Shown here piece after piece: positions 49,856 to 58,194 of a stretch of 64,000 nucleotides of DNA. The translations under genes were made by a program, and so were the position numbers. This stretch comes from Paenibacillus silvae (GTDB taxonomy: Bacteria > Bacillota > Bacilli > Paenibacillales > Paenibacillaceae): NCBI RefSeq assembly GCF_014639235.1, contig NZ_BMFU01000009.1:147106-211105 (forward strand). The letters run 5' to 3'. A model generated the notes under the pieces. That model worked only from the letters and a program-made list of their open reading frames with translations. It made no database searches and was not told the DNA's origin. Within the stretch, counting starts at the first letter, position 1. Every line of letters starts with the position of its first letter.

Positions 49856-50936
49856 TCCATTTGCTGCCGTAGCCATTACCAAGCATGGTGTGGAGATGGT
49901 GCGTAATCTGGAAGGACAGTTTCAGGGCACGGACGTTTATTATATGAGCAAATTTGCGCGTGGGGATGAAGAGCAGCTGGGATACACGTTGTTCGAAGGT
50001 TCGGTGAAACTGATCCTGCCGGATTTGTTCAAACGATATAACGGTATCATTCTGTTTATCTCTCTTGGTGCCGTAGTACGCATGATTGCTCCGCTGCTGG
50101 TGGACAAAAAGGTCGACCCTGCCGTTCTGGTCATTGATGACCGCGGCGAGAACGTCATTAGCGTGCTGTCCGGGCACCTTGGCGGTGCCAATGAATTGAC
50201 TCGTCAAGTGGCGGAAGTGCTTGGTGCGCGTGCAGTCATCACGACAGCTTCGGACGTGCAGGGCACGATTCCGGTCGATATGTTCGGACGTGAACTTGGC
50301 TGGATCGTGGACAGCTTTGATAAAGCAACCCCGGTGAGTGCGGCGGTGGTCAACGAAGAGCCGGTTGCGCTCATTCAGGAGACAGGTGAACGCAGCTGGT
50401 GGCGTTACAACAAACCTGTGCCCGACCATATCCGGGTTTTCCACAGCATGCAGGAGGCTGAAACATTCGCGTTTAATGCTGCCTTGGTGGTCAGCGACCG
50501 TCTGCTTACGGCTGCGGAAGAGGAACGTTTTCTGGCGAACGGTGTGCTGTATCGTCCGAAAAGTCTTGTGCTCGGCATGGGCTGCAATCGCGGCACTGCG
50601 CTGGAAGAGCTGGAGCAGGAAGTTTTGGCGACACTGGAAGAGCTGTCCCTGTCTGTGAAGAGTGTGCGCAACATTGCCACGATTGATCTGAAAAAGGATG
50701 AAACAGGCCTGCTCGCCCTATGTGCCAAATACGGCTGGCAACTCGTAACCTATACACCTGCGGAGTTGAATACAGTCACTTTGCCGAATCCATCGGAAAC
50801 GGTGTTTAAATATACTGGAGCTTATGGCGTGAGCGAACCTGCTGCGCTGCTTTCTTCAGGGGCTGACCACTGGCTGCTCGAAAAGAAAAAAAGCGGCAAC
50901 CTGACCATTTCCGTAACAAGGGTAGCATTTAACTAA
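49848..50936 (+). CDS. cbiG: Cobalt-precorrin-5A hydrolase CbiG
   Basis: The 362-residue protein opens the delta-lactone of cobalt-precorrin-5A and releases acetaldehyde. It has the N-terminal AVAITKHGVEMVRNL, the central DRGENVISVLSGHLGGANEL (N-domain, 20 residues), and the C-terminal LVLGMGCNRGTALEEL domain. GTG start with AAAGGAG 9 nt upstream, overlapping cbiF. CbiG is another marker of the cobalt-early pathway. A 195-bp element lies between it and cbiA. Confidence 0.94.
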   Translation: MSNPFAAVAITKHGVEMVRNLEGQFQGTDVYYMSKFARGDEEQLGYTLFEGSVKLILPDLFKRYNGIILFISLGAVVRMIAPLLVDKKVDPAVLVIDDRGENVISVLSGHLGGANELTRQVAEVLGARAVITTASDVQGTIPVDMFGRELGWIVDSFDKATPVSAAVVNEEPVALIQETGERSWWRYNKPVPDHIRVFHSMQEAETFAFNAALVVSDRLLTAAEEERFLANGVLYRPKSLVLGMGCNRGTALEELEQEVLATLEELSLSVKSVRNIATIDLKKDETGLLALCAKYGWQLVTYTPAELNTVTLPNPSETVFKYTGAYGVSEPAALLSSGADHWLLEKKKSGNLTISVTRVAFN

Positions 50937-51079
50937 GCAGGGTTAGCGGCGGGGTGTGCACCCATCCGTATGTCTTGGGGAACCTCGGCAGGCGGTGCAG
51001 ACAACGAATATGCTTTGGGCTTAACAGGCTTTTACAGGCTGGTGTTACCGAACGTAGATTGTACCTTGATGCTCCAGTT

Positions 51080-51274
51080 CTAACGATCCCCAGAGACCTT
51101 ATTTCGTGAAAAAAGCACACGTTTCAATTCTAACGATTCTGAGCAACGCTATTTGGGACGAAAAGCCCCAATTAAGGCTATTTACGCCCTGAAATGTTCA
51201 TATAACGTCACTAGGAATCGTTAGAATTTTGTTTACCCCATTTTGCTCCAAATAGCGTCATCTGAGATCGTTAG
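51080..51274. repeat. 195-bp nested inverted-repeat element, copy 5
   Basis: Half-sites start at 51080 and 51130 and end at 51224 and 51274. Interior sequence is well diverged from copies 2-4, yet length and offsets are identical. It lies in the 450-bp gap between cbiG and cbiA, which holds no gene. Confidence 0.87.
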
Positions 51275-51386
51275 AGCGTGCACCTTAAAAAATGTTACCA
51301 AACCCACTCATGTAAATGACCGTCCCAGGCCGTTGGAACCGATATGGGATGGTCTATTTGTTATATTCGGATCAAAGGCGGGATTC

Positions 51387-53537
51387 ATGATGAACACTAA
51401 AACTACTTTATCCAACAATGAAGGAAGTGCAGTGGTATCCAACAATCAAGGAAGTGCAGTGGTACCCAACAATGAAGACAGAGAAGTGGTACCCGTAAAA
51501 CAAAAGGGTGCAATGTTACCCAATAATCACGTTGGGGAAGGGGTATCCAGTAGTCAAGTCGGAGCAATGGTATCCAGTAATCAAGCCGAGGCAATGACAT
51601 CCAACCACGAGGCCGTCAACACGACATTCAACAATCCTGCTGTCACTGCAGCAGCCAACAATCAGACTGTCACAACAGCATCTGGTAACCAAGCTGTGAC
51701 AGCGGTATCCGGCAGTCAGGCCGTTACCACAACATGCAATACCCAAGCCGAGAGGAATATCTCTCGTAATGAGAACATGCCAGCAACATTTACGAACGAA
51801 GCAGCAGGTACGACAGCTTCCGATCGCCAAGCCGCACCTCGGCTAATCATTGCGGGTACGGGCAGTGGTGCCGGGAAAACAACGGTTACGCTCGGCCTGA
51901 TGAAGGCACTTGCTCAGCGCGGATTGAGCGTACAAGGCTTCAAGTGTGGCCCGGATTATATTGATCCGACCTATCATACGGCAGTGACAGGCCGAGCTTC
52001 ACGTAATCTGGACGCCTGGATGACCTCGCCAGACTATGTGCGGGAGACGTTTGCACGAGCATCTGCGGGACATGATATTTCGATTATTGAAGGTGTGATG
52101 GGACTTTACGATGGCAAGGACCCGCTCAGCAACACAGGCTCTACAGCGGAGATTGCCATGGTCACGCAGACCCCTGTAATTCTGGTAGTGGATGTGCGAA
52201 GTATGGCGCGCAGTGCAGCGGCCATCGTGCTGGGCTTCCAGCAGCTGGAGCCCGAGCTGCATATCGCGGGTGTTATTGTAAACCGTTGCGGGAGTGCAGG
52301 ACATTATACGATTGTCAAAAAAGCCATTGAGCAAATGTGCGGCATTCCGGTCGTGGGTTGGCTGAAACGTGATGAGGACATGTCCATCCCGGAGAGACAT
52401 CTCGGACTGGTGCCTGCAATTGAACGCGGTGAACTGGAGCCTTTGTTCCAGCGGGCGGCCGATGTGCTACTGGAAGGCACGGATCTGGATCTGCTGCTGG
52501 AGCTGGCAGCAAGTGCTCCACCACTCCAGTGTTCAGAAAGACGCGAGTATGGTGCAAACCGCTCAAAGACAGCTGGGACAACTAATGGAGATCATACAGC
52601 GCATGCTGCGAGCACGTATGATGTGAGCCTCGTCGATACGGACAACAGTGCCGCTCACGCCAGTGACACAACGAGTTCAGGCAGTTCAGATCAAACAGTT
52701 CAGAGCTGTGACGAGGCAAGTTCATTTAGCACAAATGCCACTGCTCACAGCAGCGGCATACTCAACCTGGCTGGTGCTGGTGACGAAGTTCACATCAGAA
52801 GTAAAATTAGCGGAGAAGACGTTGTTCATGCGAACCATGTTGAGGCTGCTTCTCAATCCATCGCTTTGAATGTCGAATCAGACACGTACCAGCCTGTTAT
52901 CGCTGTAGCGCGGGACGCGGCATTTAACTTCTATTATCCCGATAATCTGGAGCTGCTGGAAGCGGCGGGAGCCCGACTGCAGTATTTCAGTCCGCTGGCG
53001 GGTGAGAGCATACCGGCTGAAGCAGACAGTATATACCTTGGGGGTGGTTTTCCCGAGGAGTTTGCGGCAGTGATTGCCGGAAACGAACGTTTTCTGGAAG
53101 GGCTGCGTGAAGCAGTCCGTTCAGGAATGCCGCTGTTTGCGGAGTGCGGCGGCTATATGGTGCTTGGTGAAACGCTAACGGACCGTGAAGGCGTAACCTA
53201 TACCATGGCAGGCATTATTCCTGCACAGGTGCAGATGCAGAAGAAGCGAGCTGCGCTGGGGTACCGGGAGGCGAGTGCGGTTCAGGATTCCTTTTTGCTG
53301 AAACAGGGGGAAGTGCTTCGAGGACATGAGTTCCATTATTCGACGATGACCTATCGTGCAGATGACGAGATTCCTTACGCATATGAGACAAAGGGACTGC
53401 GTGGGTTAAAGCAGGAGGGTTACGCAGTAGGCAGTGTTGTTGCAGGTTATACCCATATTCATCTTGGCTCGTATCCGGCAGCGGCACAGCGCTGGGTGCA
53501 TCACTGCCAGGAATATCGCAAGCAGCGGACGCTATAG
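51387..53537 (+). CDS. cbiA: Cobyrinate a,c-diamide synthase CbiA with repeat-rich N-terminus and internal linker
   Basis: The protein has 716 residues from the double ATG after AAAGGCGGG; family members are usually about 450-470. Residues 10-144 are fifteen 9-residue repeats. The ATP-binding domain begins at about 152 with AGTGSGAGKTT (P-loop), GPDYIDPTYH and EGVMGLYDGKD. A second low-complexity insert (about 382-498, Ser/Thr/Asp/His-rich) separates it from the glutaminase domain, which has Cys587 in FAECGGYMVLG and the catalytic His near GYTHIHLGSYP. It amidates the a and c side chains using glutamine and ATP. Last enzyme of the ring pathway present here. Confidence 0.92.
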   Translation: MMNTKTTLSNNEGSAVVSNNQGSAVVPNNEDREVVPVKQKGAMLPNNHVGEGVSSSQVGAMVSSNQAEAMTSNHEAVNTTFNNPAVTAAANNQTVTTASGNQAVTAVSGSQAVTTTCNTQAERNISRNENMPATFTNEAAGTTASDRQAAPRLIIAGTGSGAGKTTVTLGLMKALAQRGLSVQGFKCGPDYIDPTYHTAVTGRASRNLDAWMTSPDYVRETFARASAGHDISIIEGVMGLYDGKDPLSNTGSTAEIAMVTQTPVILVVDVRSMARSAAAIVLGFQQLEPELHIAGVIVNRCGSAGHYTIVKKAIEQMCGIPVVGWLKRDEDMSIPERHLGLVPAIERGELEPLFQRAADVLLEGTDLDLLLELAASAPPLQCSERREYGANRSKTAGTTNGDHTAHAASTYDVSLVDTDNSAAHASDTTSSGSSDQTVQSCDEASSFSTNATAHSSGILNLAGAGDEVHIRSKISGEDVVHANHVEAASQSIALNVESDTYQPVIAVARDAAFNFYYPDNLELLEAAGARLQYFSPLAGESIPAEADSIYLGGGFPEEFAAVIAGNERFLEGLREAVRSGMPLFAECGGYMVLGETLTDREGVTYTMAGIIPAQVQMQKKRAALGYREASAVQDSFLLKQGEVLRGHEFHYSTMTYRADDEIPYAYETKGLRGLKQEGYAVGSVVAGYTHIHLGSYPAAAQRWVHHCQEYRKQRTL
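51414..51818 (+). repeat. In-frame 27-bp repeats in cbiA (15 units)
   Basis: Fifteen consecutive 9-codon units without any insertion or deletion, for example NNEGSAVVS, NNQGSAVVP, NNPAVTAAA, NNQTVTTAS, GNQAVTAVS, GSQAVTTTC. Consensus roughly NNQAVTxxS. Confidence 0.85.
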
Positions 53538-53925
53538 TCACCTGATCGAGAATTGCTATGATACGATGATCCATCTTCTCATTCATGTATCTTATTTTTA
53601 GTTTGCTCAGCTCAAAGATTAATTCGGCTTGTTTGTCCTTGTTTATTCTTATTGCTTCTGTACTCGTAATGCTGCTGTAATTGCGTGCATGGGTAAGGAT
53701 TCTCCCCTTTAGCTCGAGTTTCGACAAGGGACGTATGGCGTATGCATCCTGCGCTGCATTCCTGAGACTTTGGTCGTGAAGTTGGCTTGCTGCTTGTGGG
53801 ATTAGAGGTTTTTGGTTTAGCATGTGGAATGTGTTAGGGATGGATGGAGTATCTGGTGAAGGAGGGACATTGTTCCTCACAGAAACGGTGAGCTGGATAC
53901 CGGCCATCTGGATATGCTGATCCAT
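53215..53925 (-). CDS. Doubtful minus-strand reading frame, possibly a gene remnant
   Basis: The frame is open for 236 codons. The part outside cbiA (53538-53925) reads plausibly as protein (KLELKGRILTHARNYSS, RINKDKQAELIFELSKLKIR, YMNEKMDHRIIAI) with coding-like base use. The last ~108 codons run antisense through the end of cbiA and cannot be a normal gene. No ribosome site precedes the start, which also overlaps the SDR fragment. It may be a decayed gene whose end was lost when cbiA and the SDR remnant were joined. I recognise no family. Confidence 0.25.
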   Translation of the reverse strand: MDQHIQMAGIQLTVSVRNNVPPSPDTPSIPNTFHMLNQKPLIPQAASQLHDQSLRNAAQDAYAIRPLSKLELKGRILTHARNYSSITSTEAIRINKDKQAELIFELSKLKIRYMNEKMDHRIIAILDQVTIASAACDIPGSDAPSAVPLPDTSQDEYGYNLQQHCLLRNPPALTHAVPLSHMRKESRHLHDRSSSNNGTHVLEALPPVSAKRNPEPHSPPGTPAQLASSASAPVQE

Positions 53926-54330
53926 AATGCGGCTATACTAGGAAGTATTACCGATCATATCCGCGGACCGCTTAACATAGCAGAGATGGCAGAGGTATTT
54001 AACGTCAATACCTTGGGTTCTTTGCGTGTCACACAAGCGATGCTGCCCCTCCTTCTTCAAGGCCAGACCAAGCTGATCGTCGATATTTCCTCCGAGGCAG
54101 GCAGTATTAAGCAGTGCAGCCGGGATGGCTGGTTTGCCTATTGCGTGTCGAAGGCGGCTTTGAATATGCAGGCACGTTTGATACACAATAGACTGAAGCA
54201 AGAGGGCGGACAAGTGATACTGGTGCATCCGGGCTGGGTACAGAGTTATATGAGGGGCAAACTGGATGCTTCCGCTGATCTGACACCTGGTGCGTCAGAA
54301 CAGCATATTGCAGCACGGATCGACCCATGA
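53860..54330 (+). pseudogene. N-terminally truncated short-chain dehydrogenase
   Basis: The frame, open from 53860 after a stop, gives ~157 residues matching only the second half of an SDR: DMLIHNAAILG (the NNAG position), VDISSEAGS with the catalytic Ser, and WFAYCVSKAALNMQARL with Tyr and Lys, then HPGWVQSYM. The cofactor-binding TGxxxGIG half (about 80 residues) is missing, and the DNA upstream does not encode it in any frame. It has no start with a clear ribosome site. It is a remnant, or at most an inactive protein. Confidence 0.7.
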
Positions 54331-54486
54331 ACAATTCAAGGGAGAACAGCCCGCATATGTAGATTACAGAGGGGAAAGGCTGCCCTGGTAGTGGTTCTTC
54401 TACGTGTGCTTTACGGATAGATTACCGATGGTGCTGATGAAGAAGAGTTCAGACGAGCCGGGACGACATGAAAGGAGATGATGATG

Positions 54487-55125
54487 ATGGATCATCGCAA
54501 AAAGGCATTATTAATAGGGGATTATACTCATCCAGACTGGCATCCGCTGCAAGGGGTAGATGCGGAGATCAGCCGGATTTTTCAGGATACAATTACAGTT
54601 CAGTGCAGTGAGAACCGCAACATGCTTCTGCTTGAAAATATTTCCGGGTTTGATGTGTGTATTTCATACATGGACGATTGGAGAGGGAAAGTCTCCCCTC
54701 AGCAGACAGCAGGGCTGTTATCCTATGTGAGCAACGGGGGTGGGCTGGTTATTTTACATAACGGAATTTCGCTCCAGAATCGTTATGAATTAAAGCAGAT
54801 GATTGGTGCCAAGTTTCTGCATCATCCGCCTTACGCACCGCTGGAGTTTACGGTGACAGCGGAGAGTCATCCGGTCACGGAGGGCATATCCGATTTCACA
54901 ATGGAAGAAGAGCCGTACGAGTTTGAATTTGGCTCCTTTGCCGAAACGAAAATTTTGCTGGAGTATCAGTCCAAAGAAGGTCCAAAGCCGGCAGCCTGGG
55001 CTCATAAATATGGGCTTGGTCGAATCGTATATTTAATGCCAGGACATTCTGTTCCATCCTTTTCCAATGAAATGTATCGTCGATTGGTACTGCAGGCAGG
55101 CAAATGGGCAGCACGGTACGTGTAA
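54487..55125 (+). CDS. ThuA-domain protein (trehalose-utilisation-like)
   Basis: The protein has about 213 residues; four ATGs in a row follow AAAGGAG, and 54484 or 54487 has the best spacing. The glutamine-amidotransferase-like ThuA fold is seen in KALLIGDYTHPDWHPLQGVD, YVSNGGGLVILHNGIS, and PAAWAHKYGLGRIVYLMPGH. Family members occur in sugar catabolism clusters and include 3-keto-disaccharide pathway proteins; the activity is not firmly known. No sugar transporter is adjacent here. Confidence 0.82.
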   Translation: MDHRKKALLIGDYTHPDWHPLQGVDAEISRIFQDTITVQCSENRNMLLLENISGFDVCISYMDDWRGKVSPQQTAGLLSYVSNGGGLVILHNGISLQNRYELKQMIGAKFLHHPPYAPLEFTVTAESHPVTEGISDFTMEEEPYEFEFGSFAETKILLEYQSKEGPKPAAWAHKYGLGRIVYLMPGHSVPSFSNEMYRRLVLQAGKWAARYV

Positions 55126-55197
55126 TCGCGGTCTCCTTTTTGCATGCAGGGGTTGAAAAGGTATAATATATAAACAACAAAGAGGAGGATGAATAAG

Positions 55198-55584
55198 ATG
55201 AGCGATTTGTTCAAGAAGGCGTTCTCGTTAGGTCTTGGTCTTACCGTAGTCAGCAAGGAAAAAATCGAAAAAGCCGTGGATGATTTGGTTAAACGAGGAG
55301 AGCTTGCGCCTGGTGAATCCAAAGCCTTTATTGAACGGTTGATGGAGCGCGGAGATGAAGAACAGAGCCAGCTGAAACGTGTCATTCAGGAGCAGGTCAA
55401 ACGTGTGCTTCAGGAAGCAGGCGTTGCATCGGAGAGTGATGTGACCAGTCTGGAGCAGCGCGTGGCTGTACTTGAGAAAAAGCTGGCTGAACTCGGTCAC
55501 AGTCAGACCCCGCAGCTTCAAGGTAATGAAACCCCGGCTCCTTCCGAAGATTCACCTCCTCTCAAAGGGAACGAGATCGAATAG
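55198..55584 (+). CDS. Phasin-like helical protein
   Basis: The protein has 128 residues from the ATG preceded by GAGGAGG (10-nt spacing; the ATG at 55189 is too close). The N-terminal half, LFKKAFSLGLGLTVVSKEKI followed by EKAVDDLVKRGELAPGESK, matches the phasin-related/PhaF-like family; SDVTSLEQRVAVLEKKLAEL is a coiled coil; the tail is Pro/Glu-rich and disordered. The stop codon abuts the ATG of the ABC1 kinase gene, and this pair (phasin-like plus AarF/UbiB kinase) recurs in Firmicutes. It may be a partner or regulator of the kinase (inference). Confidence 0.75.
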   Translation: MSDLFKKAFSLGLGLTVVSKEKIEKAVDDLVKRGELAPGESKAFIERLMERGDEEQSQLKRVIQEQVKRVLQEAGVASESDVTSLEQRVAVLEKKLAELGHSQTPQLQGNETPAPSEDSPPLKGNEIE

Positions 55585-57255
55585 ATGGCTGTGCGGATCA
55601 AACATGTCGGCAGATACCGGGAAATTGCCATGGCGCTGGTGCGTCATGGCTTCGGTTATATGGTCGAGGAGCTTGGATTATTCCAGCTGCTCGCACTGCC
55701 AAGACGATGGATGTCGCGTGAAGCGCAGCCGACCAAAACGCTGAGCGAGCGCATCAGGCTGGTGCTTCAGGAGCTGGGGCCAGCATTCGTCAAACTGGGG
55801 CAGCTTGCGAGTACAAGAGCAGATCTGCTGCCGGAGTCTGTTATTCATGAATTGGTAAAATTACAGGATCAGGTCCCGCCGTTCTCTTCAGAGACGGCAA
55901 GGGGTATTTTGGAACAGGAATTGGATACACCGCTGGAGGAGATCTTTTCCCGGTTCGAGGATACCCCGGTGGCAGCGGCCAGCATCGGTCAGGTGCATCT
56001 TGGCAAGCTTCGAAGCGGTGAGGCAGTAGCGATCAAAATTCAGCGACCGGGCATATCACGGATCGTACAGCGTGATCTGGATATTCTACGGGAACTGACC
56101 GCAATGGCGGAGAAGCGCTGGGATTGGGTGAAGCAATATCAGATTCCCCAGATGGTTGAAGAGTATGCGCAGGCACTGCTGGCGGAGCTGGATTACACGG
56201 TAGAGGGGCGTAACACGGAGAAGATTGCGCAGCAATATCTACAGGATAACAAGGTGAAAATTCCGGTCATTTACTGGGATCAGACATCTTCTCGCGTCAT
56301 GACCATGGAATACATTGAAGGCATCAAGCTGAATGATCGGGAGCAGTTGATCCAGCGTGGTCATGATCTGAACAACATTGCACAGCGGCTAGTCGATGCG
56401 CTGCTGAATCAGATTTTTATGCATGGTTTCTTTCATGCCGACCCGCATCCAGGCAATCTGATGGTACTCAAGGACGGAAGCCTGGCTTTTATCGACTTCG
56501 GCATGGTGGGCAGTCTGAGCGAAGAGATGAGACAACATCTTGCTTCGCTCATTATCGGGCTGATGCGCAAGGACACCGACAGCATGATCCGGGCGATTGA
56601 GAAGCTTGGCATGATGCCGGATGATATGGATATACGCGGATTGCATGGTGACTTGGACAAGCTGCGCTCCAAGTATTATGATATTTCTTTTTCCAAAATC
56701 AGTGTAGGACAGGCGTTGAATGACCTGTTTGGCGTTGCGCAGAAGCATCGGGTGGTCATGCCAGCCGACATTCTGCTTATGGGCAAATCCTTGCTGACCG
56801 TGGAAGGGGTCGTCGAACATCTCGATCCGACCCTGAGCATTGTGGACATGGCAGAGCCATTCGGACGAAAACTGTTGAAGGAACGTTTTAGCGCAGGACG
56901 CATCAAAAATCGCTTGTTCCGCAGCGCGGCAGATATGGCGGAAAGTGTCATGGGTCTGCCTGGGCAATTGCGCCAGCTATCCTCCATTATTAGTAAAGGC
57001 AAGCTCAGGCTGGAGATCAGTGTGCCCGAGCTGGAGCTGCTTATGCGCAGACTGGATCAGATCAGTAATCGTTTGTCGTTCAGCATCGTGCTGCTTGCCT
57101 TCTGTATTATCATGGTTGGACTTATTATCGGCTCTTCAATCAGTCACCAGTCCACGATGCTGTGGGATATTCCGGTGATTGAGCTTGGTTTTCTCGTGGC
57201 GATCCTTATGGTGGCATTTCTGCTGTATTCGATATTTAAATCGGGCAGATTCTAG
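55585..57255 (+). CDS. ABC1/AarF/UbiB family atypical protein kinase-like protein
   Basis: The 556-residue protein has the UbiB KxGQ-type motif FVKLGQLASTRADLLP (about 70-85), an Ala-rich loop PVAAASIGQVHLGKL, the Lys of VAIKIQRPG, the catalytic DPHPGNLMV and the metal-binding FIDFGMVG. Two hydrophobic C-terminal segments (about 500-545) anchor it to the membrane. UbiB proteins bind or extract quinone-type lipids and support their synthesis or export; in menaquinone-using Firmicutes the role is unclear. It is translated directly after the phasin-like gene (TAG-ATG adjacent). Confidence 0.9.
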   Translation: MAVRIKHVGRYREIAMALVRHGFGYMVEELGLFQLLALPRRWMSREAQPTKTLSERIRLVLQELGPAFVKLGQLASTRADLLPESVIHELVKLQDQVPPFSSETARGILEQELDTPLEEIFSRFEDTPVAAASIGQVHLGKLRSGEAVAIKIQRPGISRIVQRDLDILRELTAMAEKRWDWVKQYQIPQMVEEYAQALLAELDYTVEGRNTEKIAQQYLQDNKVKIPVIYWDQTSSRVMTMEYIEGIKLNDREQLIQRGHDLNNIAQRLVDALLNQIFMHGFFHADPHPGNLMVLKDGSLAFIDFGMVGSLSEEMRQHLASLIIGLMRKDTDSMIRAIEKLGMMPDDMDIRGLHGDLDKLRSKYYDISFSKISVGQALNDLFGVAQKHRVVMPADILLMGKSLLTVEGVVEHLDPTLSIVDMAEPFGRKLLKERFSAGRIKNRLFRSAADMAESVMGLPGQLRQLSSIISKGKLRLEISVPELELLMRRLDQISNRLSFSIVLLAFCIIMVGLIIGSSISHQSTMLWDIPVIELGFLVAILMVAFLLYSIFKSGRF

Positions 57256-57325
57256 CCGGGCGTAGTATCGGTGGAGATGTGTGTGACAGAAGGCTAGATC
57301 GTTCATGTATACAGCAATAAGACAC

Positions 57326-57375
57326 CGCAAGGACAATCTCTTGGAGAGGTTCCTTGCGTTTCTTTGTTTTTTAGG
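57326..57375 (+). terminator. Rho-independent terminator
   Basis: CGCAAGGA and TCCTTGCG, with an inner CTCTTGGAGAG, are followed by TTTCTTTGTTTTTT. It ends the phasin-ABC1 operon. Confidence 0.8.
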
Positions 57376-57597
57376 CGCTAAAGGGATCGCCATTGACCTC
57401 ATATAGATACATAGGAATAAGACTATCGATATAATTGATATATAACGAAATAAAGAGATAATTATCGCAAAGCAGAGATAAGAGAAGGTGAGGAATTATT
57501 TTTGCCTATAAACGCATTCGTGCATACGGACGGATATGACTATAATAATAGGTCAGTAGAGGAACGGACCCGGTTTTTCTGAAAGAGGAAAACCACA

Positions 57598-57725
57598 GAA
57601 CATCATTGGAGGAACAGGGGCAAACCAACATTCATTGAAGGGATAGAAGTGAATCAACAGTCACTAAGGGGACAGGGACGAGCCAATATTCATTAAGGAA
57701 TAAGGTCAAACCCATATTCATTGAT
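57598..57725. repeat. ~29-bp minisatellite
   Basis: About four and a half diverged units of the form CAANATTCATT-AAGGG-ACAGG-CAAAC occur in the gap between the ABC1 gene and sulP. The remainder of 57376-58194 shows no other feature except the doubtful reading frame below. Confidence 0.55.
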
Positions 57726-57930
57726 GTTACAAGCAGGAGCACAGCTGGACAGTATAACGGAAGTTGGTACAACCTGGAACGGCAATGGTATGGTAACTTT
57801 CAGCGAACATTATCGGAACGTAGAAATGGGTACCATGCTGCATGTACAGAGCGATACCCCCAACGTATGGAGCAACACCAAACAGTTAGCACGGTTGGCA
57901 GGATATATCGTAAACGGAGAAGCTGGATGA
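57721..57930 (+). CDS. Doubtful short reading frame
   Basis: The 69-codon frame (LDSITEVGTTWNGNGMVTF, YRNVEMGTMLHVQSD) reads like protein sequence but has no ribosome site. The TTG at its start lies in the minisatellite. It may be the end of a decayed gene. No domain recognised. Confidence 0.25.
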   Translation: MMLQAGAQLDSITEVGTTWNGNGMVTFSEHYRNVEMGTMLHVQSDTPNVWSNTKQLARLAGYIVNGEAG

Positions 57931-58194
57931 GTTCAAGGTTCTGTTATCGGAGTGCGAATATAACTATCGTTTGCTTGTATGATTTAGTGTTGTCAGGATA
58001 GCTGCCAATGGTGAGATAGATCGGGACAAGTGTGTGCGGATTGCGCAGATAATCCGTGTTTTTGTGTTGTTTATGTTGGTGGACTATCCGAGGTTCTGTC
58101 GTGTGATTGATCAGGTGTGTGCGGCTTCCGTTATTTTTCAGCTGGATCGCTCGTGCAAATACGAGATATACATTAGGAGGCAAGGCAACGACAT

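Noticed and set aside
51243..51386. Upstream extension of cbiA to a TTG at 51243
   Set aside because: The TTG lies inside 195-bp element copy 5, and a better start with a ribosome site is at 51387.
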